Positions 13,000 through 25,154 of a stretch of 64,000 nucleotides of DNA are shown here, one piece after another. The number at the start of each line of letters is the position of its first letter. Position 1 is the first letter of the stretch. A program made the translations under genes and the position numbers. Origin of the DNA: Isoetes taiwanensis (Eukaryota; Streptophyta; Lycopodiopsida; Isoetales; Isoetaceae); NCBI GenBank assembly GCA_021234155.1, contig JAJEKV010000073.1, positions 1,338,001 through 1,402,000 on the forward strand, in the 5' to 3' direction. The notes below the pieces were generated by a model, which was given only the letters and a program-made list of their open reading frames with translations, ran no database searches and was not told where the DNA came from.

Positions 13000-13640
13000 A
13001 TGATGCTATCAAAAAGACTTCAACTGGTCTCCCAAGCCTTTGGCGTGGTGTTGGTCCGCAAAGCTTTGAAAAATAATAGGTCGCATTGTTTTGAGGGAAT
13101 GGTAGGATATTGTATGAAAGATTTTGGAAAAGTTCACTATAGTTGTCATATGCACAATATCTCCGAATCTATGATTGAAAAAGGTAAGGATCTTTATTTA
13201 AGGTGGGGTGCGGTGATACTAAAGGGTTGTGTGTCTTGGATAATAGGAATCTTTTAAATAAGGCATGCCATTACGTGATGTATCATGGGGGTCGAGACTA
13301 TCCCCAAAGCCCCGACCTTTACTTTGTGCGGGATGTTGAGGTCCGGAAAATACACATTAAGTAGTTCTTGGATTATTCCTCATAATGCCGCCCATGTGAA
13401 TGAACACGAGTCGCAGGCGGCATGGAGAGTGTTGCTTAATCCTGGCGGTACTTTTCCGACATAAGAACTATTATCTTTGGTTATCCTTCGGGGTTTGTTC
13501 TGTTGAGAGGAATGGGCACGGTAGAAGGCGCTATTGGGATGATGCCATTCCAGTGAGGCGATTTAAGGACTCAAACTTTGAGGATGCATGAGAGAACCTT
13601 TAGCTCGAGGCGGATATCCACGATGTTGGTGTAGACTATA
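13000..13640 (+). pseudogene. Decayed ORF with Rep-like Y-x-x-K motif (uncertain)
   Basis: Broken coding-like segments: 13000-13257 contains SHCFEGMVGYCMKDFGKVHY, then a basic helix (MIEKGKDLYLRW). Further segments in other frames read YHGGRDYPQSPDLYFVRDVE (about 13275-13335) and SSSWIIPHNAAHVNEHES (about 13362-13415). GYCMKD resembles motif III (Y-x-x-K) of HUH-type Rep endonucleases, but the HUH motif is not visible, so this is a weak resemblance. At least two frameshifts and stops break it. Could be a decayed mobile-element gene of another kind. Confidence 0.3.
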
Positions 13641-13795
13641 TCCCCTGTGTACCTGAGGGGACCACACCATGGCGGTGGGTTGATTTCTTTCATGTGGTTC
13701 CTTCTTGTACGATTGTATAGTCTTTTGTATTTATCTCTTTGTTGTATTTCTCTGGTTTATGGTTGGTACAGATTTGTGCAGGGTCTTCTTGAGAA

Positions 13796-14206
13796 ATGGA
13801 TGGAAATGGCGACACCATGGATGAGACCCCACCTGTGGTTGTTAGTATTGGTCCTGATATCATCAGTTCTACCATTGATGATTCTCATCCAAACCCGCAT
13901 GCTTATCCTCCTGAAAGTGAGGAAGTCTTTACTGCTGAGGAATTTGTGACTAGCATTGTGCAGGTTGGTACGGAGGCGCACAGGATTGCAGCCTCATTGA
14001 GGATCCTGAGAAGGCAGATAGGAAGCTTCTATGTTGCTATAAATTCTGCCTTATCTGCTGTGCAATGGGACCGTCTTGGTGTGCCGGAATCAGAGCTGCA
14101 TGTGTTGCGCTCACACATGAGCTTGGCAAGGGCTCTCCTGACACAGGAGATACGCCAGCTTGATCAGCTCATCAGGCATGCTAGCTCTGGGCCGACCAGG
14201 AATTGA
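13796..14206 (+). CDS. Small hypothetical protein (136 aa), helical C-terminus
   Basis: Not recognised. The ORF starts MDGNGDTMDETPPVVV, has an acidic N-terminal third and a helix-rich C-terminal half (SLRILRRQIGSFYVAIN, then LARALLTQEIRQLDQLIRH). A good 3' splice site (TTTGTGCAG at about 13780) lies just upstream, so the ORF may be the last exon of a longer transcript. Composition and codon use look protein-coding. No membrane segment or signal peptide. Function unknown. Confidence 0.45.
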   Translation: MDGNGDTMDETPPVVVSIGPDIISSTIDDSHPNPHAYPPESEEVFTAEEFVTSIVQVGTEAHRIAASLRILRRQIGSFYVAINSALSAVQWDRLGVPESELHVLRSHMSLARALLTQEIRQLDQLIRHASSGPTRN

Positions 14207-15183
14207 GAAGCTTTGTGTTGAACTTGCATCTGGTTATCTGGTTATGTGTGATGAACTTATATGTTGTTGTGATCTGAACTATTTCTGCCATGTGGCTTCA
14301 CGTATCTTTGGTATTTCAATGTAAATATTTGACATTTGTTTGCTTGATAATTGGACACCTGTTTCCTGTTTATATTTCTGACAGTGTTTATTCCAGTGGG
14401 GCATTGGCCCCCTTGCATAAGGGAGCTCCATTAGTTGGAGCTCTCTTATGCTCGGCTGAGCTGTGGTTACTTGCTGGGGTTCGATTCCCCAGGCTCAGGC
14501 CTGATATTTGATCTGCAGGTATAACAGTATTCTTTGGAGAATACGCCATGGTTTTATTTATAGTTGCATGTATTTTTGTTCAAGTCAAACAAGCCAGGTA
14601 TGACTTGTAAAGGACTTGAAATGGAGGGCAGGGATGCTCTTAGAGAGCATCTTGACTTTTGGACCATTGTCTTTTTTTTTAAATGGCTGTCATCTGACGG
14701 CCCAAAATCCATAATACAAGTTATATCCATAATACAAGTTATATCCATAATACAAAACTAGTTTTGGCTATATGAATTTTGCAAAGCGGTGGGAAAGGAC
14801 TCACTTCAGCCATGTACCAACCATGTACCATTGCGGGGGCAGGACCCATGTACCACCCATGTACCATTGCGGGGGCAGGACCCATTTGGGTGTGTTGTCA
14901 ATTGTCCCATAAGCTATGGATTCACGTGAATGTTACAATAGCATATATTTGTCCCTATCTTTTCAAAGAATGTCATACCGGACTTCATTAAGAATGACTG
15001 GATTTTATAGATGGAAATTGCAGATTCCTATTTTTCACGTTTTCTAAAAACAATCGGATTTTTGCCTCAGAAAGGTCAAACAGGATATATAAAGAAATGT
15101 CTGAAGTTTTAGTGGTAGAAACCCATAATTCCAAACCATACATGTAAATGTTGTATTTTTCATGATTTTCAAGAGTTCCGTTA
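14207..15183. other. No gene; two short tandem duplications
   Basis: At 14709-14755 a 17-bp unit (CCATAATACAAGTTATAT) is repeated nearly three times. At about 14813-14884 a 36-bp unit (CATGTACCATTGCGGGGGCA...) is duplicated. At 14395-14500 there is a hairpin (GGAGCTCC...GGAGCTC) and a tRNA-like GGGGTTCGATTCCCC, but no full tRNA fold. Confidence 0.55.
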
Positions 15184-16805
15184 TTGCATATTTCTGATCC
15201 TTTGGTAGACCTAGAGAGTTCATTGAGTACGAAACTTTTATGTATTCTCCAGATGGAACTACCTCCTAGAGAACATCTATCCAATCCTCATCATGCTGCT
15301 AATAATGCCAATCGGGAGGAGGGTAATTTTGACACAATGAGGAAAACTTTAGAATCCTCTATGTTGCAAGCTTTCTTAAGCTTCAAACAAGCATAGAGAA
15401 CCAACTTACTGATCTGAATCGAGCTAGCACAGAGCAAATGCAAATCGAGAATCTACGACAAGGGCAAAGACAGGTCAGGGATCATTAATTTGCAAGCTGT
15501 TTAAGGGAAATTTTCTTAATCCTGATTGATTAAACAGGGAGATGTGGGAGGTTCACAAGTATTGAGAACACATAGTGGGAGAAGCCACCAACGAGAGTGT
15601 TTTGATGCCCTTAAGCTCGCACTCTCTAGGCGGAGGAAAAGAAACAAAGAAGAGGATACGACATCATCTACGTCTATGAGACAAGGGAAGGAAAGTTCTC
15701 AAGCACAAAAAAAGTCATCTATAAAAGAAATTGTCAAGAAATATAAGTTGGAACTATTTGATGGTTTTGATAAGAAATATAAGTTGGAACTATTTGATGG
15801 TTTTGATAAGGATGGGGTTAAGACAGAAGCTTGGATTCAGAAGGCTGAAAATTATTTTGTTGTAAGACAAGTTCCTAAAGAAGAAAAGGTGGGAGTAGTG
15901 GTGTTGAATTTGACTGGGAATGCTTTAATGTGGTGGAATCGTCATAAGACAGCACATAAGGTGACTGATGAGGAAGTCGCTTGGGAGACTTTCAAGGAAC
16001 TCTCCGTATCGAAATATTGTCCACCTTCCTTTCATATTATACAGATGAACAAATTCATGGAGTGTAAACGAAAAGGGCAATCCTTGGATAACTATATACA
16101 AGAATCCTCCACCTTGGAACGACATTGTCCAAAGTTAGATTCAAAGGCAAGGAATTATTCTGTTAAGCAAGCATCATTATCTAAACTAGGTATTATAAAA
16201 GTAATAATTAGTCTTTAACTACAGGAATTAGCTAGTCGCTTTGTGCAAGGACTTGATATGGAGCTTAAAAAATTAGTTGGATGTGATCAACTTACCTTGG
16301 AAGAAGCAGAGCACAAGGCTCGATATTTCGAGAGTATCCTTAAGGAGGAGAAGAATGCCAATCGTAGAGAGCAACAAAGAGGAAATTTCGAAAGGAATTA
16401 TAGAGATGAATCAAACTCTCATGTTCATCAAACTTTTCATAATGCCCCTAAAGTTACCTTTGAATGCAATGTCATGGATGGATGAAGAAAAGAAGAAAGT
16501 TGAATATGATAAATGTATGAAGGAAAATTTATGTTTTTACTGTAAGCAAAAGGGGCATAAGGCACGTTTTTGTCCTAAGAGTTCGAGGATCTCAGAATGT
16601 AGTGGCAATGAGAGCTCATCAAGCAACTCTCATGGATTTAGAGGAAGATATGCAAGTTTGTGCAGCAGTCGATCAAGGAACAACGCAACTGCAGGCACAT
16701 GTAGTGCAAGTTGAAGGTAAAATCAATGAAGTTCCTTTTAGTATTTTGATTGATACGGGAGCCACTCACAATCTTATTTCACCAAACTTTTGTCACATTT
16801 TTTAG
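15184..16805 (+). pseudogene. Ty3/gypsy gag-protease relic
   Basis: Segments in order: a Retrotransposon-gag region (WIQKAENYFVV, LTGNALMWWNRHK, FMECKRKGQSLDNYIQESS), a shifted segment LASRFVQGLDMELKKLV, a CCHC zinc knuckle (LCFYCKQKGHKARFCPK near 16530-16580), and a pepsin-like protease site (VPFSILIDTGATHNLIS near 16730-16780) that stops at 16805. At least three frame changes and stops break it. No RT, RNase H or integrase follows, and no LTR pair was found. A 33-bp in-frame tandem duplication (KKYKLELFDGFD twice) lies at about 15739-15808. Confidence 0.75.
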
Positions 16806-17689
16806 GGTAGACCTCAGGAGCTGGAGGTAAGTACTTTGAGTAGATAAGTAGGTAGTTTAGAAAACAATGAGGTCTTTAAGTTTGAGAACAAGATTACATA
16901 TGTCCTACTTGCTGTCGACATCTTGCCTCCCTCAACAAAGTCTCCTTTGGTTATACCTTAGGGACCAGCAAAGTGGCCTTTGGTTATCTCTAGAGACTAG
17001 CAAAAAGCAATCTGGAGATGGATTTCAAATAAATTGCTCCATCACAGTGTCTGTTATCTGGTGGCAAATCATTCATCTGGTTAACATTATTAAAGTTCAC
17101 AAATATCGACCAGAGGTATCTTCAAATTTGTCTCTTATGTGCAGAGAAGGATGAAAATAATTGAGAGAAATGAAACAATGGAACACTCATCCTTGTGTGA
17201 ACATGTTAGGTCAACTTGATTATAGCTTCAAGGCTTATTCCACTGCAATTTTAATAGTCAATAAGTATTACCGGCAGTCCATCCATGTGTATGGAAAAAT
17301 TTAGCAAATACACCTTTTATTTGGCTCATTGGATCATCTGGGCCATTTGCAAAAGAAGGAACCTTCTTGTATTCAAAGGTCATGTTCTTCTTCGATGCCC
17401 AACGATGAATTGCTAAACATACATATGCTCATCAACAATGAAGTAAAGAGCCATATTTGGAAGCATTTCCTTCAAATTCAATTTACTTATAACTTCTTGA
17501 TTTCTCTCCACATTGTTCAGGTGTTGCAAATTTTTTAATTTTGAAGGGGGAGGGGTTGCTCTATATAGGCCAATTGGTCTCTGTGGACGCTAAAAACCTA
17601 TTCTATTCTATTCTATAGTCATTATCCTGGCCACTTTGTCTGTAACTTTATCTGAAAGGGCTCGTTGTTAATGTATCTCAATCTATCAA
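16806..17689. other. No gene recognised
   Basis: AT-rich sequence after the gag-protease relic; probably decayed retroelement sequence. Nothing supportable seen beyond a short TTCTATTCTATTCTA repeat near 17602. Confidence 0.4.
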
Positions 17690-17920
17690 TGATTCAAATT
17701 TGCAAGACACCAACAATTTGGAATAAAAAATCAATGATTCAAAAACCGCAAATGACTAAATGGATTCAAAATGAACAATTTGCAACAAACATCGATGGTT
17801 TCAAAATGAACGAAGAACAATAATATATGAAATTTATAGAAACTATGGCATGCGAATTCAATCAAGAAGATGTTTTTTTTTTTCTTTTTTTTTTTGAAGG
17901 ACTTGAGCCATTTATTCATT
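17690..17920 (+). repeat. Dispersed repeat, copy 1 (partner at 34.86-35.07 kb)
   Basis: A segment of about 220 bp carrying AAATGGATTCAAAATGAACA, AACTATGGCATGC and GAAGGACTTGAG.CATTTATTC recurs in the same orientation at 34855-35065 with some 80-90 percent identity by eye. It is non-coding, with a poly-T stretch (17870-17895) in this copy only. Probably a small non-autonomous element or retroelement piece. Confidence 0.65.
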
Positions 17921-17993
17921 AAAGCACAGTTTCATTAAATATGGACAATACCTTAAATTGTGGACTTTTTATAAAACAAGCGCTTCCATAACA

Positions 17994-20900
17994 CTAACAT
18001 ACACCCCCAACAAGTGTCGCATATGCTTCGGCAACAAGCGTAGGAATCTTGACAGTGTTTGGTAGCTTATCCTTATTCGAAGGACTCCAAGCGTAGTCGA
18101 TACTCTCTATCTCAATGCGGTCACTAGCAGTCATCGGCCTTCTTCCAACAATTGACATAGTTGGCTGGGAACACCTGGTTCCTAATAGGGACAGGCTCCC
18201 ACCAAGTGACCTGGATAGTCTCGAAGTTTTCTTTCTTATCATCCATTTGGGGTTCCTCTGTAGCATATCCTACCCATGTCGGGCACAAGACGTCATCAGG
18301 GCGGGCCATTACACATGCCCTTCTTCAAATATGTGAATGGATTGAATTCTGGTATAGGCTTATCCTTCAATGGACCAACATAAGCAGGAGTGATGGTTGC
18401 AATTGGCTCCACCACAGCTACCACATCAGGTATGTCAAGTCTATCTTGCCTAGTGCGCGGCCAAAAGTCCTCGTAAGGACCTTCCACGTTGGTGATGTTA
18501 CCCAGATGCTGCAAGAGTCCCATCCAATATTCAATTGTCGACGTAAATTGTGATGTATATTTGGCCGTCTCTGGAGTGCCCTTATTATTCGTCGAGCATG
18601 CAACCCAGTGGAGGATATGCTTATAGATAATGTTTCGGAGCTGACCAAGGTCTTTCACTGAGCTCTTAGGTGCTAACATCTTCGGATTTCCAGATGGCAT
18701 TAGGGGTTTTCCATCCTCTCCTTCTTTCCACATTCTTATTCCTGCAGCAGGTAACCAATCCACGAACGTAGGACATACCTTGTGGTACATGACAGGCCAG
18801 TCACCATTCATAGCAAACCTAAAGGTCAAGGGCCAGTGTGACCAGTCAATCTATCTTCTCCATCAGGGATATACCCTTCTATGAAACCTTTCCAATCTGG
18901 AACCTTATCAACAAGATATGGCACTGACGTGTTGAGATTGCACGTATGAAATTCATACAGCAACTCAGGCATGGTTAGCACTTCGGCTTTCTTCGAGGAA
19001 GATGAAAAATTACCAAGCATAGCATCTATATCCTCATGTGTATGGCCGGGCATCATAAAACCTAACTCAATCTCCTCGAAAACACCGAGATATACAAGGT
19101 ATGAAAGATATGATAATACATACCTATTTTTGTTTTGTCTAGATGCGTTGTCTAGTTGCAACATCAGTGTGCGAAGAGGCACTTCATTGAGGGTCCCTCA
19201 GGTTGAGGGAGGTCAACGGGGATGCTCTTGCTAGATAGCGACAACTTGGACGCTAGCGCGGTGGTGTCACGCAAGGCCCTTGCCCAATTTGGGACTGATG
19301 GATCAGACAATGCAAGATGGCCTCTTGCAAACTCATTAGGCAGTTCCAACCTTTTCAAAATACTATTCAAGGAATCTATGTGGAAGTTGGAGTCATCTGA
19401 CCACAAGCAAAATTTCCATAGAACCCTCTTCCATGGCCTTGAGTAAGTGCACCTGTCAATGAAGTCTTCAGCTTATCTAGTCTCCAAAGGGACTTCACGG
19501 ATTGTAGCAACTTTGGAATCATAGTCTTTGCCTGATCCATTTTGTCGTGAATGATACACACATAGTCTCGAGAATATCTGTGGGAGTACAGTCTCCATGA
19601 CCAGTACTAGGTGCGACATGATTGTTGCTCTAGTCTATGTGCCCTTCTCTGATCATGCATTATTCTCCTTTCAGCCTCATCCTTGGTCTTCAACAGCTTC
19701 GTGCAGATAACCTCGCAAGTGTTCACACTTGGAGAATGCAATCTTCTTAGCAATACTGACATCCTTGAAGCTACGCCTCCACGTTCTATGAAATCCTGTC
19801 GGAGACACCTTCTATGAAAACCATCACTTCTGTGTTGACCTCTTCGAGAATGCATGTCTTTGTAAACATTGCAGGCAACTTCCTGACGTTTTCTCGACCC
19901 GTCTTCATTCCTCCTGCTATGGTGAGGTAAGGATTCACAATTTTCCTTGACAAACATGGAGAAAACAGCTTCCGAGGCCAAGGTTGCCGCACGAGCTTTC
20001 ATCGTGCCTGAATTGCCATGCTCAGCTTTGCGAGCACCAAAGCGGAATTATGCCTTCCACTTGAGATACCCCGACTTTGAAATCCCAAGACCAAGGTACC
20101 AAGCTCTCTCACAAACAGTCACGCCTTGCAAGACTAGCCGATGGACCCTTCTACCCTTCATATTGTTGCCTAACATACACAAAAGTGACCCTGTCACTCG
20201 ATTTCATGGCGTGGAAATCCTTTCGCATGTTTATAGCTTGATCCCTAGTGAATTTCTCACAATATCTCTGTCTGCCACACATGGTCTTCCTATACCTCAA
20301 GACGGCTTCACTGGTTGTGAGCCGATCGATCTTTGGAGGCTTTGATGCCTTCTTTGGCTGACGAAAATGGAAGGTGTATTTACGCTTCTCGTATTGCGAA
20401 TGCTTCTCAAGCTCCGAGCTACCCTGGCGTGATGTCGTATCATGTTGTTCCACTGGTGCTGCACTTAAAATATCAGACACCTTCACTCCACTAACCTTAA
20501 CTAGATCATTATTCCACCTCATAAGCATGCCTGCTTTAGGTACTGTCAAACATGCCTGACACCGGAAGTTCACCTCAGTCGGAAGGGGAAAGCCCTCAGT
20601 AACAGACACTCCTACAGTCTTCATACCCAAGAACTGGTCACATACTGCATCGTCTGGACCAGTGAAGGATATAAATCCCTTTCCTGCAGGGATGGCATCA
20701 CAAGAGTGCCAAATTTCGCAGTCAGACTCAAGTAGCGTGTACCTTGTTAGCGACATAGCGTCTCTACTGCTTGCCACGCGCTGTCTTTTGGATGCTGATG
20801 ACACGTCCACTACATTGGAGTCGTGGATATCACCTTCCCTCCAGAGAATGAAGGAACCCAGGGCCTCTCCTAAAGTTTTTGCATCTGGAGTAGGCCAACA

Positions 20901-21044
20901 GAGAATATGGTGCCCCTCAAACACAGCTAGAACATCAACACTCACAAGTCCATCCGGGATGTCTTTAAAATGGCATCGCTCCCTGTCTCCCACGGCTCCT
21001 TTGGCAACTGCCCGAGCGTCCTTGAATAGGTACACCTCCTGCAC
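17994..21044 (-). pseudogene. DUF7869-type transposase-like gene, frameshifted
   Basis: Minus-strand segments in order: 21044-20151 (297 codons; GLVSVDVLAVFEGHHILCW near the start, a basic stretch YEKRKYTFHFRQPKKASKPP near the end); broken segments 20002-19607; 19406-19164 (IDSLNSILKRLELPNEFARG); 19182-18826 with LMLQLDNASRQNKNRYVLSY and about 30 residues later MMPGHTHEDIDAML; then 18829-18296 and 18266-17994 (ending VGGVC). The QLDN..xxNKNRY / GHTHEDID pair is the hallmark of plant DUF7869 proteins, where the two acidic sites look like part of a DDE/D RNase-H-like centre. Frameshifts near 20150, 19400 and 18830 make it a pseudogene. It is divergent from the methyltransferase-like gene at 23.5 kb, and two repeat arrays lie between them. 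DNA-transposon transposase is the likely role, by inference. Confidence 0.7.
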
Positions 21045-21084
21045 ACAAAAAATGAATCAGTTCCAGAGCCAAGTAGGACCAGAT

Positions 21085-21960
21085 CTACCTGGGGGTCAAA
21101 TTGGGCACTCGCCCAATTTGCCATCACAGGTGGTATCTGTGTTGCACAGTTACTCAGGGGGGTCAAATGGGGCACCCGCCCTATTTGCCACCACAGGCCA
21201 AATTGGGCAGGTCAAATTGGGCACCTGCCCAATTTGCCAACCCGGGTGGTATCTAAGCTGGCCACATACAGTTACTCAAGGGGGTCAAATTGGGCACCCG
21301 CCCAATTTGCCATCACACGTGGTATCTGTGCTGGCCATACACAGTTACTTAGGGGGTCAAATTGGGCACCCGCCCAATTTGCCATCGCGGTGGTATGCAT
21401 GGCTGGCCATACCATGATTACTTAGGGGTCAAATTGGGCACCCACCCAATTTGCCATCACATGTAGTATCTGTGCTGGCCATACACGGTTACTTAGGGGG
21501 TCAAATTGGGCACCCGCCCAATTTGCCAACACATGTCGTATCTGTGCTGGCCATACACAGTTACTTAGGGGGTCAAATTGGGCACCCGCTCAATTTGCCA
21601 TCACCACTGATATCTGTGCTGGCCATGCACAGTTACTTAGGGGGTCAAATTGGGCACCCGCCCAATTTGCCATCACAGGTGGTATCTGTGTTGGCCATAC
21701 ACAGTTACTTAGGGGGTCAAATTGGACCCAATTTGCCATCATAGTTATTTAGGGGGTCTATCTGGCCATACATAGTTACTTAGGGGGTCAAATTGGGCAC
21801 CTGCCCAATTTGCTACCCCAGGTGAAACCTACTTGGCCATGCACATCTACCTAGGTGTGAAATTGGGCAGCAGCCCAATTTGCTAACCCAGCTGGAATCT
21901 ACTTTGGCCATGCGCATCTACATAGGGTGTCAAATTGGGTTGTATCCCCAGTTTCTAGGC
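21085..21960. repeat. Tandem array A, ~71-bp unit with 24-bp palindromic core
   Basis: Twelve to thirteen imperfect units of about 71-72 bp. Each has the core CAAATTGGGC-ACCC-GCCCAATTTG (10-bp inverted arms, 4-bp centre) flanked by GCCATCACAGGTGGTATCTG, GCTGGCCATACACAGTTACT and TAGGGGGT. Later units at the high-coordinate end are degraded. The array lies directly upstream of the minus-strand DUF7869 gene. Open frames across it are artefacts of the period. Confidence 0.9.
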
Positions 21961-22734
21961 TACCCTAGCTGGTATCTAGGCTGGCCCCTCAAAAGATTAG
22001 ATGTTGGGGGAACTGGACATGCATCTGTCAAACGTCTATTTATTAGGCATCAAATAATCTCCTCACCAATAATGTTCTATACTAATCCAGGCATCAAATT
22101 TTGGCATAATGGCTATTTACTACTGAATAATCCTAATATCAGCGCATGCAAGCTACAGGGGCGAAGAATAAACATATTATTCGAAAGTAATGTACCTTCG
22201 CTGAAGCGCACGCCATCCGCTGAACAATAAGCCTCCCAAGAATGTGTGAGAATCAAATGACTAAGCAGCTCCGTTCCCCAAAAAGTAATTCAAAATTCAA
22301 ATTTCCCCCATAATGACCATCAAACATATTTCAAAATTGAGTGGGCGGGTCCGTGTCATTTTGGACACGTGCGAGTTTTCAAAATTTAAATTCAAATTCC
22401 ACCACGTGATTATTAATTACAAAACTATTGTGTCAGGCCACATAATATTTTTAATTTAAAAATGTGCATTTAATATTTGCGGCACATTTATTTTAGAAGT
22501 CTATTTTTATGGTCTTTTCGTAAGATCTATTTTTATGGTCTATTTTTAGTTCCAAAAGGTTCACCATTTGCATCGCCGCCACTTGTCATTCGCCTATCCA
22601 CCCTCATCGCATAACCCTTTTGGAAGCTTATTCATTTCTTTCCGACCAAAACTGCTTGTAGTCTTCTTCTGCGAGGATCACGCCGCGCCTGTCGTCTTCG
22701 AACTCATATTTCTCCAGGCGCTACATCACAAGGG
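21961..22734. other. Spacer between arrays A and B
   Basis: No gene seen. AT-rich, with TATTTTTATGGTCTTTT repeated near 22500. Probably contains the divergent promoters of the two flanking genes, though no clear TATA box could be assigned. Confidence 0.4.
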
Positions 22735-23405
22735 GGCTGCAAATTCGGCGGGTGCCCAATCCTAAAATGTCCATGGCTACCCCCTTGTTTGTTTCTGTGC
22801 CCCTTGCTTGTTTCTCTGCTTCCACACATCACAAAGGGGGGTGCAAACTTGGTGGGCGCCCAATTTGGCACCCCCTTTGGTCGTTTCTCTGCTTCCACAC
22901 ATCACAAAGGGGGTGCAAATTGGGCGGGCGCCCAATTTGGCACCCCCTTGCTTGTTTCCCTGCTTCCACACATCACGAGGGGTGCAAATTGAGCCCCTTG
23001 CTTGTTTCCCTGCTTCCACACATCACAAGGGGTGCAAATTGGGCGGGCGCCCAATTTTCCACCCACTTGCTTGTTTTCCTGCTTCCACACGTCACAAGGG
23101 GTGCAAATTGGGCGGGCGCCAATTTGGCACCCCCTTGCTTGTTTCCTTTCTTCCACACATCACAAGGGGTGCAAATTGGGCGGGCGCCCAATTTGACCCT
23201 CCCCTTGCATGTCCATCGCTGCTCATACATCATCTGGGGGTCCAAATTGGGCGGGCGCCCAATTTGGCACCCTCTTGCTTGTTTCTCTACTTCCACACAT
23301 CACAAGGGGGGTGCTACCCAATTTGACCCTCCCCTTGCATGTCCATCGCTGCTCATACATCCTCTGGGGGTGCAAATTGGGCGGGCACCCAATTTGGCAC
23401 CTTGC
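22735..23405. repeat. Tandem array B, ~65-71-bp unit, same core with GGGC centre
   Basis: About ten units built on CAAATTGGGC-GGGC-GCCCAATTTG, flanked by GGCACCCCCTTGCTTGTTTC and TGCTTCCACACATCACAAGG. The flanks differ completely from array A while the 10-bp arms are the same. Some units have lost one arm (about 22985, 23310). Array B ends about 90 bp upstream of the start codon of the methyltransferase-like gene. Confidence 0.9.
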
Positions 23406-25154
23406 ACATGACATCAACCTGCACGTTTTGTTACTCTAGGCTATTGTTTTTCCATACTAATGGGATTAATGCTTGATGTTATGCAGCACCTATGGCCAGG
23501 ACTAGACAAACTGCCCGTGTAGCTGGAACTGGCCCTCCGATGGCACAGGCATTTGCTGCTGCAAAGGAAACAGAGTCGAGTGTTCAATTTGATGGTATTG
23601 TAGTGGTCCCAGATCAAATAACTCCCGTAGCCAATAAGTTCACATGGTGCATCGAGGTTGGCCCAATCCACCCTGGCTCTAGCACAAATCATCTTAAGGA
23701 TCTGTGCTTGTACTTTGCTGAGCCCGGGACTAGGAGAACACAGAATGCTGGTATAGCAATTGATATGACTGTGTGCACTGAAGTTGATAGCGAGATAGAT
23801 CTTGTTGTGGAAGACGTGCTGGATAAGTCATTTGTTGGATACAGGTTGCCCTTTGAAACATATGATCCTCAGCTAATGACTGCAAGCATCACTGAGGCTC
23901 CACATTCGTGTCAAGCCAAGGGCTGGGTGTTGGATTCTTATGAAAGCCTTGAGAGATCTGGACTGACCAAACGGGGAGATATTATAGATGGATTTAATAC
24001 AGTTAGGCAATGGATACTTGATCACAAACAAAATCGACCTAGAGCCCTGTACACAGAATATCATGGTAAGAACCGACCGAAGATGTATGACACACTTTGG
24101 TTGAAGTCACGTTATGGAGTTACTAGAAAGGGTGATGGAGCCAAAGGCACAGAGAAGGCCATTACCGTGGCGTCAGACAAAATCAGTATTCCAAAGAAGA
24201 AAAGATTGGAAACACCCACCAAGCACAGCACTGAAACGCCAAAACTGATTCTTGGAGGTATGCATAGAAGACCACGTAGCCCGGACACAAGCATTGGATC
24301 AGAGGAGGTATCTGAGCAGTCCCCACCAGAAAAGCACGTGAAAAAACGAAGTAGACACAATAGCTTCCTCATCCAAGAGAAGAAGAGAACCGACTCCACC
24401 TGAGACATCAGGTGAATCGGAAGGGGAGAGTGAGACTGAGACAGGCTCAGAGGAAGATGACGCAAATTGTGAAGTGTTCAACCTCTGGCGGGGCCTTGAC
24501 CCAGGAGAGCAGACGTGAATTGTCACATAGCGCAATGATCAACATAAAACACAGGGAAAGGATCTACCCTCTTGGAGTTGAATTTGAAATTGAGGTGGAT
24601 ATATTTAAAATGCATCAAGCCCCTGCAAACATGACCTGCAGGGTCATTAGTGCAGAACATTATATGATTCGTTCAGTAATGTCTAGATGCATCCACCTTG
24701 TGCGGATGTTGTTCCTTATGATCCAGACACGGGCGTGCAATAAAGTGGAGAAAGGCCAGCGATTTGGACAATGCAGACTTTTGGATAGTAAGTGGGAATC
24801 ACACTACTGCAGTTGCCCAAATTCTTGTTAATCAGGCCATGGAATGGCCAGCAGACAGTACATTTGAAAGACCTTATCTTCTTTTTTACGCTAAAATAAA
24901 ATGTCGAGTGCTAGCGGGGAATCTGACTCCAACAGAGTATGTAAAGGTGAGCCAGGAAAGCAACGACATCACAAAGAATACCATTTATCAGGATGTTTAC
25001 TTTGAGCAAATACAGCAGCTAAGGAATCAATGGGAATTTTATGGCAAGCCGAAGAAAGGAAAGCGTGGACTATCCCAAGGTGGCGCATATTCAGTAAGTC
25101 TGGCTTCAATTTGTTCATGCAATATGCTTTCTTGAGATCCCCCATTCTAGTTTG

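Noticed and set aside
14395-14505. tRNA gene with B box GGGGTTCGATTCCCC
   Set aside because: No acceptor stem, D arm or anticodon arm can be closed; at most a tRNA-like remnant.
21085-23405. CRISPR-like arrangement of repeats and spacers
   Set aside because: The intervening sequences are also repeats, not unique spacers, there are no cas genes, and the DNA is clearly from a plant nucleus. These are tandem satellites.
22752-23439. Long open frames on both strands across array B (up to about 220 codons)
   Set aside because: They arise from a stop-free repeat unit; all frames give repetitive peptides with no coding signature.
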